DNA from: Acidobacteriota bacterium
GTDB taxonomy: Bacteria > Acidobacteriota > Holophagae > Acanthopleuribacterales > Acanthopleuribacteraceae
Direction of reading: 5' to 3'
Assembly (NCBI GenBank): GCA_030066195.1
Contig: JASJCB010000003.1
Location: forward strand, 44,620-108,619
DNA: 64,000 nt
In this document: piece after piece, positions 51,376 through 60,436 of the stretch
How positions within the stretch are numbered: the stretch's first letter is position 1
How the letters are laid out: every line of letters starts with the position of its first letter
Translations under genes and position numbers: made by a program
The notes under the pieces: model-generated
What the model was told of the DNA's origin: nothing
What the model saw: the letters and a program-made list of their open reading frames with translations, nothing else
The model's database searches: none

Positions 51376-51996
51376 ATGTCTGCGAATCCTAATTGGGAAC
51401 CGGGAACCTTCTTCCACCTCCACGAAGAAGATCCCGTCGAGGAATACGAGAATTTTAAACTCGGTATGTGGATATTCCTGGCCACGGAGGTCCTGCTGTT
51501 CGGCGGGATCTTCGCCGGGTTATTCATCTTTAAATACAACTGGCCCGAAGTCTTTCGGCTCGGTTCTCAGGCCCTGGATTGGAAATTGGGCAGCGTCAAC
51601 ACGGTCATCCTGTTGTGCAGTTCCTATACCATGGCCATGGCGGTGGACGGCGCTCAGCGAGGCAAGAACAAGCAGCTCAAGTTGAACCTCCTCTTGACGC
51701 TCCTGTTCGCTTTCGGCTTCCTGGTCGTCAAATATTTCGAATGGAGTTCCAAGTTCAGCTACGGATACTTTCCCGGCTCGGACTTGTTCTTCTCCGTTTA
51801 TTTCATGTCTACCGGTCTGCACCTGTTGCATGTTCTGATCGGCATGAGCTTTATCGGTTTGGTGTACTTCCGTGCCCGTCAAGAACGTTATCACGAGGAG
51901 AATTTCGGCGGCGTCGAGGTCTGCGGTCTTTACTGGCACCTTGTCGACCTTATCTGGATTTTCCTCTTTCCGCTGCTGTACCTGTTGAGACACTAG
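51376..51996 (+). CDS. coxC: Cytochrome c oxidase subunit III
   Basis: The 206-residue product has five predicted membrane helices and family segments KLGMWIFLATEVLLFGGIFAG, FMSTGLHLLHVLIGM and VCGLYWHLVDLIWIFLFPLLYLL. Its length matches the short five-helix subunit III of caa3 oxidases. It supports stability and proton uptake of the enzyme. GAGGA precedes the ATG, and the gene lies 26 bp after coxA. Confidence 0.96.
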   Translation: MSANPNWEPGTFFHLHEEDPVEEYENFKLGMWIFLATEVLLFGGIFAGLFIFKYNWPEVFRLGSQALDWKLGSVNTVILLCSSYTMAMAVDGAQRGKNKQLKLNLLLTLLFAFGFLVVKYFEWSSKFSYGYFPGSDLFFSVYFMSTGLHLLHVLIGMSFIGLVYFRARQERYHEENFGGVEVCGLYWHLVDLIWIFLFPLLYLLRH

Positions 51997-52006
51997 GAGA
52001 AAGACT

Positions 52007-52429
52007 ATGGGACACGATCGAAAAATGGGACATGTTCAAAGCCCGAAAGTGTATTTGGGCGTTCTGCTCGGCCTTTTCGTCCTGACAGTGGCCACCGTGG
52101 CGGTCTCCTATCTCGACCTGGGTGTGTTGAACGACGTGGTGGCGATTGCAGTTGCCTCTTGCAAAGCAACGCTTGTTATCTTGTTCTTCATGCACGGACG
52201 GTTCGAGGACCGCATCACCTGGGCCTTCATCTGGTATCCGCTGGTGCTGGTAGGCCTGTTGCTGGGCGGCGTCTTCTTGGATTATGCCAACCGCGTTACC
52301 TCCATGCAGGACGTGATGACGCCTATATCGGCCGTGGAGACGGCTGGAGAGGCCGGTGATCACAAGGAAGAGAAAGCCGATGACGGTGAAGAGCAAAAGG
52401 ACGAATCTCAGGACGAGAGCAATTACTAA
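52007..52429 (+). CDS. coxD: Cytochrome c oxidase subunit IV (prokaryotic type)
   Basis: The 140-residue product has three membrane helices (VYLGVLLGLFVLTVATVAV; VAIAVASCKATLVILFFMHG; WAFIWYPLVLVGLLLGGVF) typical of the small bacterial subunit IV, in which the KATLVxxFFMH motif is conserved. A charged, acidic C-terminal tail (~105-140, Glu/Asp/Lys-rich) is an extension beyond the core. AGGAG precedes the ATG. It is the last gene of the operon and is followed by a strong terminator. Confidence 0.92.
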   Translation: MGHDRKMGHVQSPKVYLGVLLGLFVLTVATVAVSYLDLGVLNDVVAIAVASCKATLVILFFMHGRFEDRITWAFIWYPLVLVGLLLGGVFLDYANRVTSMQDVMTPISAVETAGEAGDHKEEKADDGEEQKDESQDESNY

Positions 52430-52451
52430 AGCCGTGCTGTCGTAAAATTGA

Positions 52452-52489
52452 AAAGGCCCTGAAGATCACAAGCGATCTTCAGGGCCTTT
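52452..52489. terminator. Strong bidirectional terminator
   Basis: AAAGGCCCTGAAGATC and its complement GATCTTCAGGGCCTTT form a perfect 16 bp stem with a six-base loop. It lies 22 bp after coxD and 61 bp past the stop of the convergent OmpH-like gene, and can serve both strands. Confidence 0.88.
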
Positions 52490-52550
52490 CTCATTTCTTC
52501 CGGTGCTGTCGGGAAGACCCGGGAAAGTGGTTCCCGGCCCCCTTTTTAAC

Positions 52551-53069
52551 TTAGCTGCCGGTTACCTTGTTGAATTCTTCGATGACCTTGTCGGTGACAT
52601 CGGCCGCCGGGCCGGCCATGATGACGATATTGGGAACCTTGTTCAGCAATACATCCCAACCCTGGGATTTGGCCATGTCGGCCAGGACGGGTTTCAGCTT
52701 TTCTTCGATAGCCTTCAAACCTTCGTCCTGCATGATTTGAGCCTGGCGCTTCTTGTCGTCATTGAAACGCTTGATTTCGATGGCCAGACTTTCCAATTCG
52801 CGCTGCATCTTGCCACGATCCTCGGGGGACAGGGTATTGTCGGTCGTCAATTTCTGTTGCAGTTGCTGAGCTTTATCGGCAAGGGGCCGGCCTTCTTTCT
52901 GGGCGTCCTTGGTGAACTTGTCCAGCTTGGCTGCTAATTGCTGGCCCATGTTGCAGACCAGGTACACTCGGTCGACATTGATCACCACGACCATGGGTTT
53001 ATTATCCTGACCCAAGCTGGAAGGAAGCAGGGCCGAAGTCATCAACAGGGCAAAGAACAAACGTTTCAT
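52551..53069 (-). CDS. OmpH/Skp-family periplasmic chaperone
   Basis: The 172-residue product has a signal peptide (MKRLFFALLMTSALLPSSLGQ) and a long helical coiled-coil region: INVDRVYLVCNMGQQLAAKLDKF, then QREALESLAIEIKRFNDDKKRQAQ-like heptads. This is the shape of Skp, which holds outer-membrane proteins during transit. AAGGAG precedes the ATG at five bases; a longer frame upstream is unlikely to be translated. The presence of Skp supports an outer membrane. Confidence 0.85.
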   Translation of the reverse strand: MKRLFFALLMTSALLPSSLGQDNKPMVVVINVDRVYLVCNMGQQLAAKLDKFTKDAQKEGRPLADKAQQLQQKLTTDNTLSPEDRGKMQRELESLAIEIKRFNDDKKRQAQIMQDEGLKAIEEKLKPVLADMAKSQGWDVLLNKVPNIVIMAGPAADVTDKVIEEFNKVTGS

Positions 53070-53393
53070 CTCGTCTCCTTTGAATGCATCGCTCGCCGGA
53101 CGTGAGCGTGGGGCCGGGGACCGCTGAATGAGAACGGGTAGACCGGGAAGAGCGGACCCGGGATATCCCGGCTCGGGATTTCTGGCAATTACAGTGCCGG
53201 CCTCCGGTTCTGTAGGCGGGCTTTCCCGACGCCAAAGCTGAATTTTGGATTTTTCTGATTTCAAAGTCAACAAGATTAAGTGCTTGCGGGGCAATCAGCG
53301 GGCCTTACCCGGGTAACCTTCGCTTCAAGCCGCCCCCGGACACCCGCGGGTTTGGTGAAACGATCCAAATAATTGAAGCCAAAATGGCGCGGT
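53070..53393. other. Intergenic region, nothing recognised
   Basis: This 0.32 kb gap on the minus-strand side lies between the histidine kinase gene and the OmpH gene. It should hold the OmpH promoter. No RNA gene or repeat is seen. Confidence 0.4.
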
Positions 53394-54845
53394 TCATTCG
53401 TCTGCCGGCTCGTCCGCACTTTGAGAGACAGGCAGCACAACCCGGAATTCGGCTCCCGAACCCGGTTTGCTGCGAGCAAAGATGTAACCGTCATGCCGTT
53501 CCACGATCTTTCGGCAAATGGCCAGGCCGATGCCGGCGCCCTCGTAATGTCCCTTCGGGTGGAGGCGTTGAAAGGCGTTGAAGAGGCGTTCGTCGTTCAA
53601 GCTGTCGAATCCGATGCCCTGATCTTTTACGGACAATCGACACATACGACGTTTGCGGCCGGGGTAGGCGGGATCGTCGATCATCACTTCCTGCCTACTG
53701 CTGATGTGCACCACGGGCGGCGTGTCGGGGAAATGGAACTTGAGCGCGTTGCCGACCAGGTTCTGGACCAGTTGCGTCAACTGAACCGCATCGCCGTAAA
53801 CCACCGGTAGCGGATCGACCGTGATCTTTGCCTCGGTTTCTTCGATTCGGAATCGGAAATCGGCCAGAACATCTTCAACCAGGGCGTTCATGTCCACGGG
53901 TTGGAAGGGATGGGTCTTCACCGTCACCTGGGCCAGTTGGAACAAGCTGGTGATCAGGTTTTGCATTCTTCCGGCCGCTGAGATCATATAACCCAGGTAT
54001 TCCTCCCCTTCCTTGGAAACCCTGTCGCGGCATTCATCCTCCAGCAACCTGCCGAAAGCCACGATTTTGTTCAGGGGTTCGTTCAAGTCGTGTGAGGCGA
54101 TGAGGGCGAACTGCTCCAATTCCTTATTGGATCGGGCCAGTTCCCGCGCTCGTTTCTCCAAAGCCAGGGCCAGTTCTTTGCGGTCTTGAATGTCTTCTAT
54201 CATCACCAGGAGACTGGCTTCGCTCCGAAAATCCGCCGCAATGCCGGAAACGGAAATCTTGCACCAGCATTCCCGATGTTCCCCCGAGCACAACCGCACC
54301 TCGAAATAGTGAACCTCTGTCAGCGGATCGGGTAGATCAGCCAGGAAGTGACGATCCTCTTCCAGAACCAGGTCGGTGAAGAGGAGTCCGTCCAGGGCTT
54401 CGGCTTCCAATTCCAGGATGACCCGCAAGCCCTGGTTGGCCTCGATAATACGGCCTGCCTTGTCCAGGTGTGCGATACCCATGAAGTCGGAGGCGTAGAC
54501 GGATTCAAGCCAGCCGCAGTCCGCCTCGGGCTGTTCCTGTTTTAGAGCCTCCAGTGTTTCTTCGGCGGCGCTCGCACGGGCTTCCGCCTTCCACGCCGAC
54601 TTCTCCAACTGACGATTCTCGTTTTCCAGGCGATTGGCGCGGTTGCTCTCGGCGGCCAACTTGCCTTCCAGCCGATCGCGTTCGCCTCGTACCGCCAATA
54701 ATCTTCGGCCCAGGACAAACACGATTACCGCGAGGATCGTCGACGGCAGCCAAAGCCAGGGGGAGACATCAGCCGTTTGTAACCAGGAAAAACCTGTCAA
54801 CCATATCTCTGTCAGCCAAACCGATTGCAACATGTATGGGCTCAC
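53394..54845 (-). CDS. Membrane-anchored PAS sensor histidine kinase
   Basis: The 483-residue product has an N-terminal membrane helix (~29-47), a coiled-coil (~50-90, GKLAAESNRANRLENENRQLEK), a PAS domain (~105-225), a HisKA dimerisation helix (ALIASHDLNEPLNKIVAF, phosphorylated His in SHD) and an HATPase domain (QNLVGNALKF, VKDQGIGFD, GAGIGLAICRKIVERHDG). It would phosphorylate a response regulator that is not adjacent. The DLNEP motif places it with bacteriophytochrome-like and other PAS kinases. No start codon signal is strong, so the start may be a few codons off. Confidence 0.92.
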   Translation of the reverse strand: MSPYMLQSVWLTEIWLTGFSWLQTADVSPWLWLPSTILAVIVFVLGRRLLAVRGERDRLEGKLAAESNRANRLENENRQLEKSAWKAEARASAAEETLEALKQEQPEADCGWLESVYASDFMGIAHLDKAGRIIEANQGLRVILELEAEALDGLLFTDLVLEEDRHFLADLPDPLTEVHYFEVRLCSGEHRECWCKISVSGIAADFRSEASLLVMIEDIQDRKELALALEKRARELARSNKELEQFALIASHDLNEPLNKIVAFGRLLEDECRDRVSKEGEEYLGYMISAAGRMQNLITSLFQLAQVTVKTHPFQPVDMNALVEDVLADFRFRIEETEAKITVDPLPVVYGDAVQLTQLVQNLVGNALKFHFPDTPPVVHISSRQEVMIDDPAYPGRKRRMCRLSVKDQGIGFDSLNDERLFNAFQRLHPKGHYEGAGIGLAICRKIVERHDGYIFARSKPGSGAEFRVVLPVSQSADEPADE

Positions 54846-55115
54846 CCCGTTGTTCCGAAAACATGATTATGCCAGAACCCGCACGGGAGGGAAAGGGCAT
54901 GCAAGTTTGCACGCTCGGGGCGCGGCTTGACGCGGTTCAACACTGAATAGCCTTATTTCCCGGAGTCGGTCCCGGGTAACTAATTCGGGCTCCCGGGGTC
55001 CCGGCTTTCAGCAACGCGATTGTCCTCTATGTGATACAAAGTCTTGACAGATTGGCCAGGATCTTCAAGGATGTGGGGGTGCTCCCGGAACGGGCGCCCT
55101 TCTCGGCTTGGAGAA

Positions 55116-58100
55116 ATGATGATTATCGGTCTGGTTTTCCTGTTCGCTCTTGCACCTCAATCCAATGACGTCACTACTTTTTACGAGCGGCCCGACTACC
55201 GCCTGCGTTTAGGCGACCAGGTTTTCGATCCCCTCATCCGGTACCCTCGCATGCGGCAAGCCAAGGTGGAGGGCGGCGGTGACGATTTCTTCCTGGTTCA
55301 GTTTCAGGGCGCCGTCCGGAATTCCTGGGTTCAGGAGTTGATCGCCGCCGGTTTGCAACCCGTTCGTTATGTGCACCCCTTTACTTACATTGTATGGGGA
55401 GACCCGAATGCTCTGAGCCAATCGTCCCGGTCGCCGCATGTTCGCTGGTCCGGCGCTTTTGAATCTTCCTTTCGCCTGCTTCCCCGGTATCGCAATCTTG
55501 CCGACGCGCCGATCGGGGCTCGCCTGCTGGCCTGGCGCGGTGTCGATGCAACGGATCTCAGCTTGCAACTAGCGTCCCTGGGCGCAACCGATATTCAAGT
55601 ATCCACCCTAGGCGAGGAGTTCCATTCCCTGGCTTTTCGCATCGCCGGTGACCAACTGGGCCGGGTGGTTGCATTACCGGGTATTTATACCGTACAACCC
55701 ATCCCTACCGACGGCGGCACGCGCTCGGAAATGAGCAATCAGTTATTGGCAGGCAATATGTCCCAGGTGTTGAAGGAAGGCGAACCGGTGGATGTGGTGG
55801 ATCCGGGTTACCTGACCTGGCTTTCCGGTTTGGGTTTGGATGGGACCGGCGTGGTCATGGCCAATGTGGATTCGGGAGTGGACCAGGAACATCCCGACCT
55901 GGTCAACCGGTTCAGGCCTTGTGTCGGCGAGTCCTGCGATGAAAACGGAACCTTGAGCAGCACTCACGGCTCCCACACCGCCGGGATCATGGGCGGTGAT
56001 GCGGCAAGCGGTACTATGGATACCAATGGATTCCTGCGTGGCCTGGGCGTCGCGCCCGCCGCCGAGATGATCGAGCAGATCTACATCGGCAACTACCAGG
56101 GTGCGGAAGGCATGGGCCTGTTAATTCGGGAGTCCAGGGAAAACGGTGCGCTGTTGTCCAACAACAGTTGGGGTCCCTCCGGCCAGGCAAAGGGCTACGA
56201 CCTCAATACCATGGAAGTGGATATGGGGGTTCGCGATGCCGATCCCAACACGCCCGGAAATCAATCCTTCAGCTTCATTCTCGCGGTGGCCAACGGCTTC
56301 GGTGGCGTCAGCCGTCAAGGCACGCCCGACGAGGCCAAGAACCTGTTCGCGGTGGGCAGCACCTACATGCAGTTGAATAACAGTTCCGGCTCGCTGGATC
56401 CGCGTTGGGAGAGCATTTCCAATAATTCAGCCCACGGTCCCTGCCTGGACGGCCGCCTGCTGCCGCATATCGTCGCTCCGGGCCGCTATGTGGATTCCTG
56501 CAGTGGCAACGACGGTTATACGCTTTTGGCCGGTACCAGCATGGCCGCGCCTCACGTTGCCGGCGCCGCGGCCTTGTTCACGCAACGTTACCGCAATCTT
56601 TCCGGCAGTCGGAGCGTCGCATTCGATCCCTCGCCGGAAATGGTGAAAGCCGCTTTTCTGGCCGTGACTCGGGATCTTTTCGGCGCCAATGACGCCGATG
56701 GAGATCCGCTGACCCACCGTTTCAACAATCAACAGGGGTGGGGCCGCTTGGACCTGTCGGCTATTTTAGACCCGCCCTCGGAACCGATTTACCTGGACCG
56801 TCCACGCGTGTTACAAGGTACCGGCGAAGTCTGGCAATCGCGCTTCGAGGTGGTGGATCCCGCCGAACCGGTTCAGTTGATGCTGGCCTGGACCGATGCG
56901 CCCGGCCACGGGCTGGGCGGTGAGGCGCCCGCCTGGAACAACGATCTTGACCTGGAAGTAGACTACGACGGCAATACCTACGCGGGTAATGTCTTCGACA
57001 GCGACGGTTGGTCCACTCCCGGCGGTACGGCCGATGAAAAGAACAACACCGAGGGCGTCATGCTGGGCCCGACGGCAACGGGCGAGTTCGTGACCAGGGT
57101 CATCGCGCGCCAGTTGACCTCGGACGGCATTCCCGGCAGCGGCGGTTTGATCGATCAGGACTTCGCGTTGGCTTGTTATAACTGTCGGCAGTTACCGGCC
57201 TTCTTTTTGGACCTGGACACGCGCCGCGCCGCATTGTGCGCCGCGAACGCGGTAGATGTGGCGATCAGCGTGGCCGCCTCCGACGGTTTCGCCGATCAGG
57301 TCAGTCTCAGCCTGACCGGGCTGCCCGAGGGCGCCATGGCTTCCTTCGACAGTCAGGATGTGTTGCCCGGCGGCGGCACCACGCTGCATCTTACCGAATT
57401 AGGCGGCCTGGCCCCGGGTGAGTACCCGCTGACCGTGAGCGGCACGGCATCCGGTTGGGAGGACAGCGTCAGCCTGATTCTGGCCGTACACACCGGCGTT
57501 CCCGCCAAGGTAACCCTGTCGGCGCCCCTGGACCAGACCACGCATCAATCACTCAATCCTACCTTCAGTTGGCAGGAACAGCCGCTTACCTTCTCCTATC
57601 TGTTCGAGATCGGAACGACCTCCGATTTGGCCGAACCGCTCTACGCCGTATCTACCGAGGGATCGTCGCTGAACCTTCCTTTGGACCTTTCCTACGGTTT
57701 TACCTATTACTGGCGAGTGACCGCAACCAACGATTGCGGCCGGGGCGAGGTGGTCACCTCACGGAGTTTTTCCACCATTCCAAGTCCCGATGTTTTGTTG
57801 GTGGACGACGATAACAACTCTCCCAACTTGAGAAACGTGTACCACAGCGTATTGGATTTCTGGGGTGTTTCCTACGAGGATTTCGACACCTTCAACAGCA
57901 ACATCGAGCCGGACGCGACCGATCTGGAGGGATACAAACTGGTGATCTGGTTCTCGGGTGAAGCGGTACGCAACGGCTTTACCGGACCCAGGAGCGGACC
58001 TTCCAGCCAGTCCGAATTCAACCTGGCGAATTATCTGGACAAGGGCGGCAGCCTGCTGCTGTCGGCGCAGAGTTATTTCTCGGATCAGGGCATCAATCAA

Positions 58101-58589
58101 GATCAGGGCGACAAGGAACCGATCAAGGTACCCAACGGGTTCATGACCGATTACCTGGGCATGGAAACAGGCTCCGAGAACGTGCAGTATACCCAAGTCC
58201 TCGGCAGCCCGCCCGACCTGGGCGGTCTGGGTCCTTACGACCTCAGCTTCACCCTGGTCGACAACCGCACGTCCACCATGACGTCGGACGGCGTCTCGGT
58301 TCCGGCCTTCACCGCCGGTGAACAGACCGCGGGCCTGCTCAACGGCGTGGGTTCACGGGAAGGAACCTACCGCACCTTGTTCCTTGGCTTCCCACTTGAA
58401 ACCATCAACGGCACGGAACTGAGAGACCTGTTCCCCTCGCTGCTTGGAAAGCTGGGCTTGTCGGTCAACAGCTCTTGCCTGAACGACACCAACTTCATGG
58501 CCAAACTTCCCTTTTGGCCGCAAGAGGATGTCAGGGGCCTGGTTGTTTGTTTGAACGCCTTCAAGGTGGAAAAAGAGGCGGACCCTTGA
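55116..58589 (+). CDS. Secreted subtilisin-like (S8) serine protease with C-terminal domains
   Basis: The 1157-residue product begins with a short signal peptide (MMIIGLVFLFALAPQ), then a ~220-residue propeptide-like region and a subtilase domain. The catalytic residues are Asp252 (ANVDSGVD), His284 (THGSHTAG) and Ser475 (GTSMAAPHVAG), with oxyanion Asn349 (NNSWG). After it come a beta-sandwich pre-peptidase-C-like region (LMLAWTDAPG...NDLDLEVDYDG), an Ig-like stretch, a fibronectin-III-like domain (~810-890, FSWQEQPLTFSYLFEIG) and a final ~250-residue domain. TGGAG precedes the start; TTG at 55044 is an alternative. The stop overlaps the mutY start. Confidence 0.93.
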   Translation: MMIIGLVFLFALAPQSNDVTTFYERPDYRLRLGDQVFDPLIRYPRMRQAKVEGGGDDFFLVQFQGAVRNSWVQELIAAGLQPVRYVHPFTYIVWGDPNALSQSSRSPHVRWSGAFESSFRLLPRYRNLADAPIGARLLAWRGVDATDLSLQLASLGATDIQVSTLGEEFHSLAFRIAGDQLGRVVALPGIYTVQPIPTDGGTRSEMSNQLLAGNMSQVLKEGEPVDVVDPGYLTWLSGLGLDGTGVVMANVDSGVDQEHPDLVNRFRPCVGESCDENGTLSSTHGSHTAGIMGGDAASGTMDTNGFLRGLGVAPAAEMIEQIYIGNYQGAEGMGLLIRESRENGALLSNNSWGPSGQAKGYDLNTMEVDMGVRDADPNTPGNQSFSFILAVANGFGGVSRQGTPDEAKNLFAVGSTYMQLNNSSGSLDPRWESISNNSAHGPCLDGRLLPHIVAPGRYVDSCSGNDGYTLLAGTSMAAPHVAGAAALFTQRYRNLSGSRSVAFDPSPEMVKAAFLAVTRDLFGANDADGDPLTHRFNNQQGWGRLDLSAILDPPSEPIYLDRPRVLQGTGEVWQSRFEVVDPAEPVQLMLAWTDAPGHGLGGEAPAWNNDLDLEVDYDGNTYAGNVFDSDGWSTPGGTADEKNNTEGVMLGPTATGEFVTRVIARQLTSDGIPGSGGLIDQDFALACYNCRQLPAFFLDLDTRRAALCAANAVDVAISVAASDGFADQVSLSLTGLPEGAMASFDSQDVLPGGGTTLHLTELGGLAPGEYPLTVSGTASGWEDSVSLILAVHTGVPAKVTLSAPLDQTTHQSLNPTFSWQEQPLTFSYLFEIGTTSDLAEPLYAVSTEGSSLNLPLDLSYGFTYYWRVTATNDCGRGEVVTSRSFSTIPSPDVLLVDDDNNSPNLRNVYHSVLDFWGVSYEDFDTFNSNIEPDATDLEGYKLVIWFSGEAVRNGFTGPRSGPSSQSEFNLANYLDKGGSLLLSAQSYFSDQGINQDQGDKEPIKVPNGFMTDYLGMETGSENVQYTQVLGSPPDLGGLGPYDLSFTLVDNRTSTMTSDGVSVPAFTAGEQTAGLLNGVGSREGTYRTLFLGFPLETINGTELRDLFPSLLGKLGLSVNSSCLNDTNFMAKLPFWPQEDVRGLVVCLNAFKVEKEADP

Positions 58590-59695
58590 GCGAATCCGAG
58601 AAGTTCGCCCCGAGCCTGTTGGCCTGGTACGACGGGGCTAAACGCGACCTGCCCTGGCGACGAACTCAGGATCCCTATGCCGTTCTTGTTTCCGAACTGA
58701 TGCTTCAGCAAACTCAAGTCAAAACGGTCATTCCCTACTACCTCCGTTTTCTGGAGCAGTTCCCTACGCCCCAAACCCTGGCCGAGGCCGACGAGGAAAC
58801 CGTACTGAAAGCCTGGGAGGGGTTGGGTTATTACCGCCGTGTACGTCATCTGAAAGAAGCGGCCAGGCAGATCAGTCAAGATCACGGCGGGGTTTTCCCC
58901 GGAGATATGACGGGGATATCCAACTTGAAAGGCGTAGGCGCCTACACATCCGCCGCTGTCGGCAGCATTGCCTTCGGCCTGCCCTTTGCTTGCGTGGACG
59001 GAAATGTCATTCGGGTGGTGACCCGACTGCGCGGTATCGATGACGATGTTTCCTCTGCCAAAACGAAAAATCTCATCCAGAGCCTGGCCGACGACATGCT
59101 GGACAAGCAGAGACCCGGCGATTTCAACCAAGCCATGATGGAATTGGGCGCCACGGTTTGTACGCCACGCGAGCCCTCGTGTCTTTCCTGTACCGTCAAC
59201 CGTTTCTGCGCTACCTGGCTGGAAGGTTCCGATCCGCGCAATCGGCCGGTGAAAAGCAAAAAGGTACGCGTATCACGGGTCGATTTCGAAACCTTGTTCC
59301 TCTACAGCGACGATCGGTTTCTGCTCTGCCGACGACCCGACGAGGGCTTGCTGGCCGGTATGTGGGAACTGCCCGCCCAAATCCAACCCAACAGCAAACC
59401 GTGGCTTTACCTTCTCCATGATTCGGTGACGATCGAGGCGAAACTACCGAAACCGTTTACTCATCGCTTTACCCACTTACATGCGCGCTACTTCGTAACC
59501 GTGTGCAGGGCCCCTCAAGCGGTCGATTGGCTGCAACCGCCTTCCGCCTATGTGGAAAGCCGATGGTTCCGCCTCGATGAACTGACCTCGGTGCCGTTGA
59601 CCAAGGTCCTTAGGAAAAAACTACCGCAACTTCGCGATTATCTCGGCAAGGAGCCGCCATGCCCAAGCTCTCCCTCGACCTTACCTGGGATGTAA
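58586..59695 (+). CDS. mutY: A/G-specific adenine DNA glycosylase MutY
   Basis: The 369-residue product removes adenine mispaired with 8-oxoguanine. It has the catalytic Glu37 (SELMLQQTQ), the helix-hairpin-helix LKGVGAYTSAAVG, catalytic Asp138 (VDGNV) and the 4Fe-4S cysteine loop C-x6-C-x2-C-x5-C (CTPREPSCLSCTVNRFC). A C-terminal MutT-like domain recognises 8-oxoguanine. The start is a TTG that shares bases with the protease stop TGA (TTGA) and keeps the usual N-terminus (FAPSLLAWYDGAKRDLPWR); AGAGG lies upstream. Confidence 0.96.
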   Translation: MSESEKFAPSLLAWYDGAKRDLPWRRTQDPYAVLVSELMLQQTQVKTVIPYYLRFLEQFPTPQTLAEADEETVLKAWEGLGYYRRVRHLKEAARQISQDHGGVFPGDMTGISNLKGVGAYTSAAVGSIAFGLPFACVDGNVIRVVTRLRGIDDDVSSAKTKNLIQSLADDMLDKQRPGDFNQAMMELGATVCTPREPSCLSCTVNRFCATWLEGSDPRNRPVKSKKVRVSRVDFETLFLYSDDRFLLCRRPDEGLLAGMWELPAQIQPNSKPWLYLLHDSVTIEAKLPKPFTHRFTHLHARYFVTVCRAPQAVDWLQPPSAYVESRWFRLDELTSVPLTKVLRKKLPQLRDYLGKEPPCPSSPSTLPGM

Positions 59696-60294
59696 ACTAC
59701 CTGACCCGCCCGGTGGACAGACCGAAACGCATGGTTCTGCTATTGCACGGATTCCAGCAAACCGGCGGAACCATTCTCAGGCTGCTGGGCGGATGTTTCG
59801 ACCAGGACACCCTGGTAGTCGCCCCCAACGGCTTGTTTCCCTATCCCTACCGTAGCGGTAACGGTTACAAGATAGGCTATGCCTGGTACTTCTACGACCC
59901 GGTGACCGGTGTCTACGGGGTGACCATGGACCCGGCAAGGACCATGTTGAAGAAACTGGTTAACGGCTTGGGATACGCCCACCTGCCCAAATGGGTGGCC
60001 GGCTACTCGCAGGGAGGATACCTGGCCCCGTTCGTCGCCCAAGACCTGGAAGGCGTGACGCGTGTCATCGGCGTCAACAGTCGTTACCGCCATGAAGTAT
60101 TGACGGAACCGCTGCCGTTTCGTCTGGATGCCCTGCATGGAGCGCTCGACCCGGTGGTGGAGCCCGAGGGTTCGCAAACGAGCCACGAAAAGGTGATCGC
60201 CGCCGGGAACCGGGGCAGCTTCACCCTGGTGACGGGCGCGGCTCACAAGATCGGCGACAAATTACGGACGGCATTTGAAGCCATGGTACACTGA
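59659..60294 (+). CDS. Phospholipase/carboxylesterase-type alpha/beta hydrolase
   Basis: The 211-residue product belongs to the alpha/beta hydrolases of the carboxylesterase/phospholipase group. It shows the LLLHGFQQTGG oxyanion segment, PNGLFPYPYRSG, the nucleophile elbow GYSQGG, an acid in LDALHGALDPVV and a histidine in GAAHKIG. The natural ester is unknown. The gene overlaps mutY by 37 bases, which implies coupled translation; a ribosome site AAGGAG lies within the mutY end. Confidence 0.85.
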   Translation: MPKLSLDLTWDVNYLTRPVDRPKRMVLLLHGFQQTGGTILRLLGGCFDQDTLVVAPNGLFPYPYRSGNGYKIGYAWYFYDPVTGVYGVTMDPARTMLKKLVNGLGYAHLPKWVAGYSQGGYLAPFVAQDLEGVTRVIGVNSRYRHEVLTEPLPFRLDALHGALDPVVEPEGSQTSHEKVIAAGNRGSFTLVTGAAHKIGDKLRTAFEAMVH

Positions 60295-60393
60295 GGTGCA
60301 CTTATCTGCACTTACACATTGCAAACTTACCGAAATACTCGGAAAATAATCGATAAGCCAAACGGAAGTGCCTGATTTTCAGCGCCTTCAATA

Positions 60394-60410
60394 TTGGCAT
60401 CGTCCATGCT
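60394..60410 (+). promoter_or_regulatory. Sigma-54-type promoter candidate for the minor-pilin operon
   Basis: TTGGCATCGTCCATGCT has GG and GC dinucleotides with the correct 10 bp between them, matching the -24/-12 pattern with one mismatch at -12 (ATGC for TTGC). The predicted start would be about 15 bp before the ribosome site of the first pilin gene. Confidence 0.4.
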
Positions 60411-60436
60411 TCCAAGACTGGGACGAGGAGCTGAAG

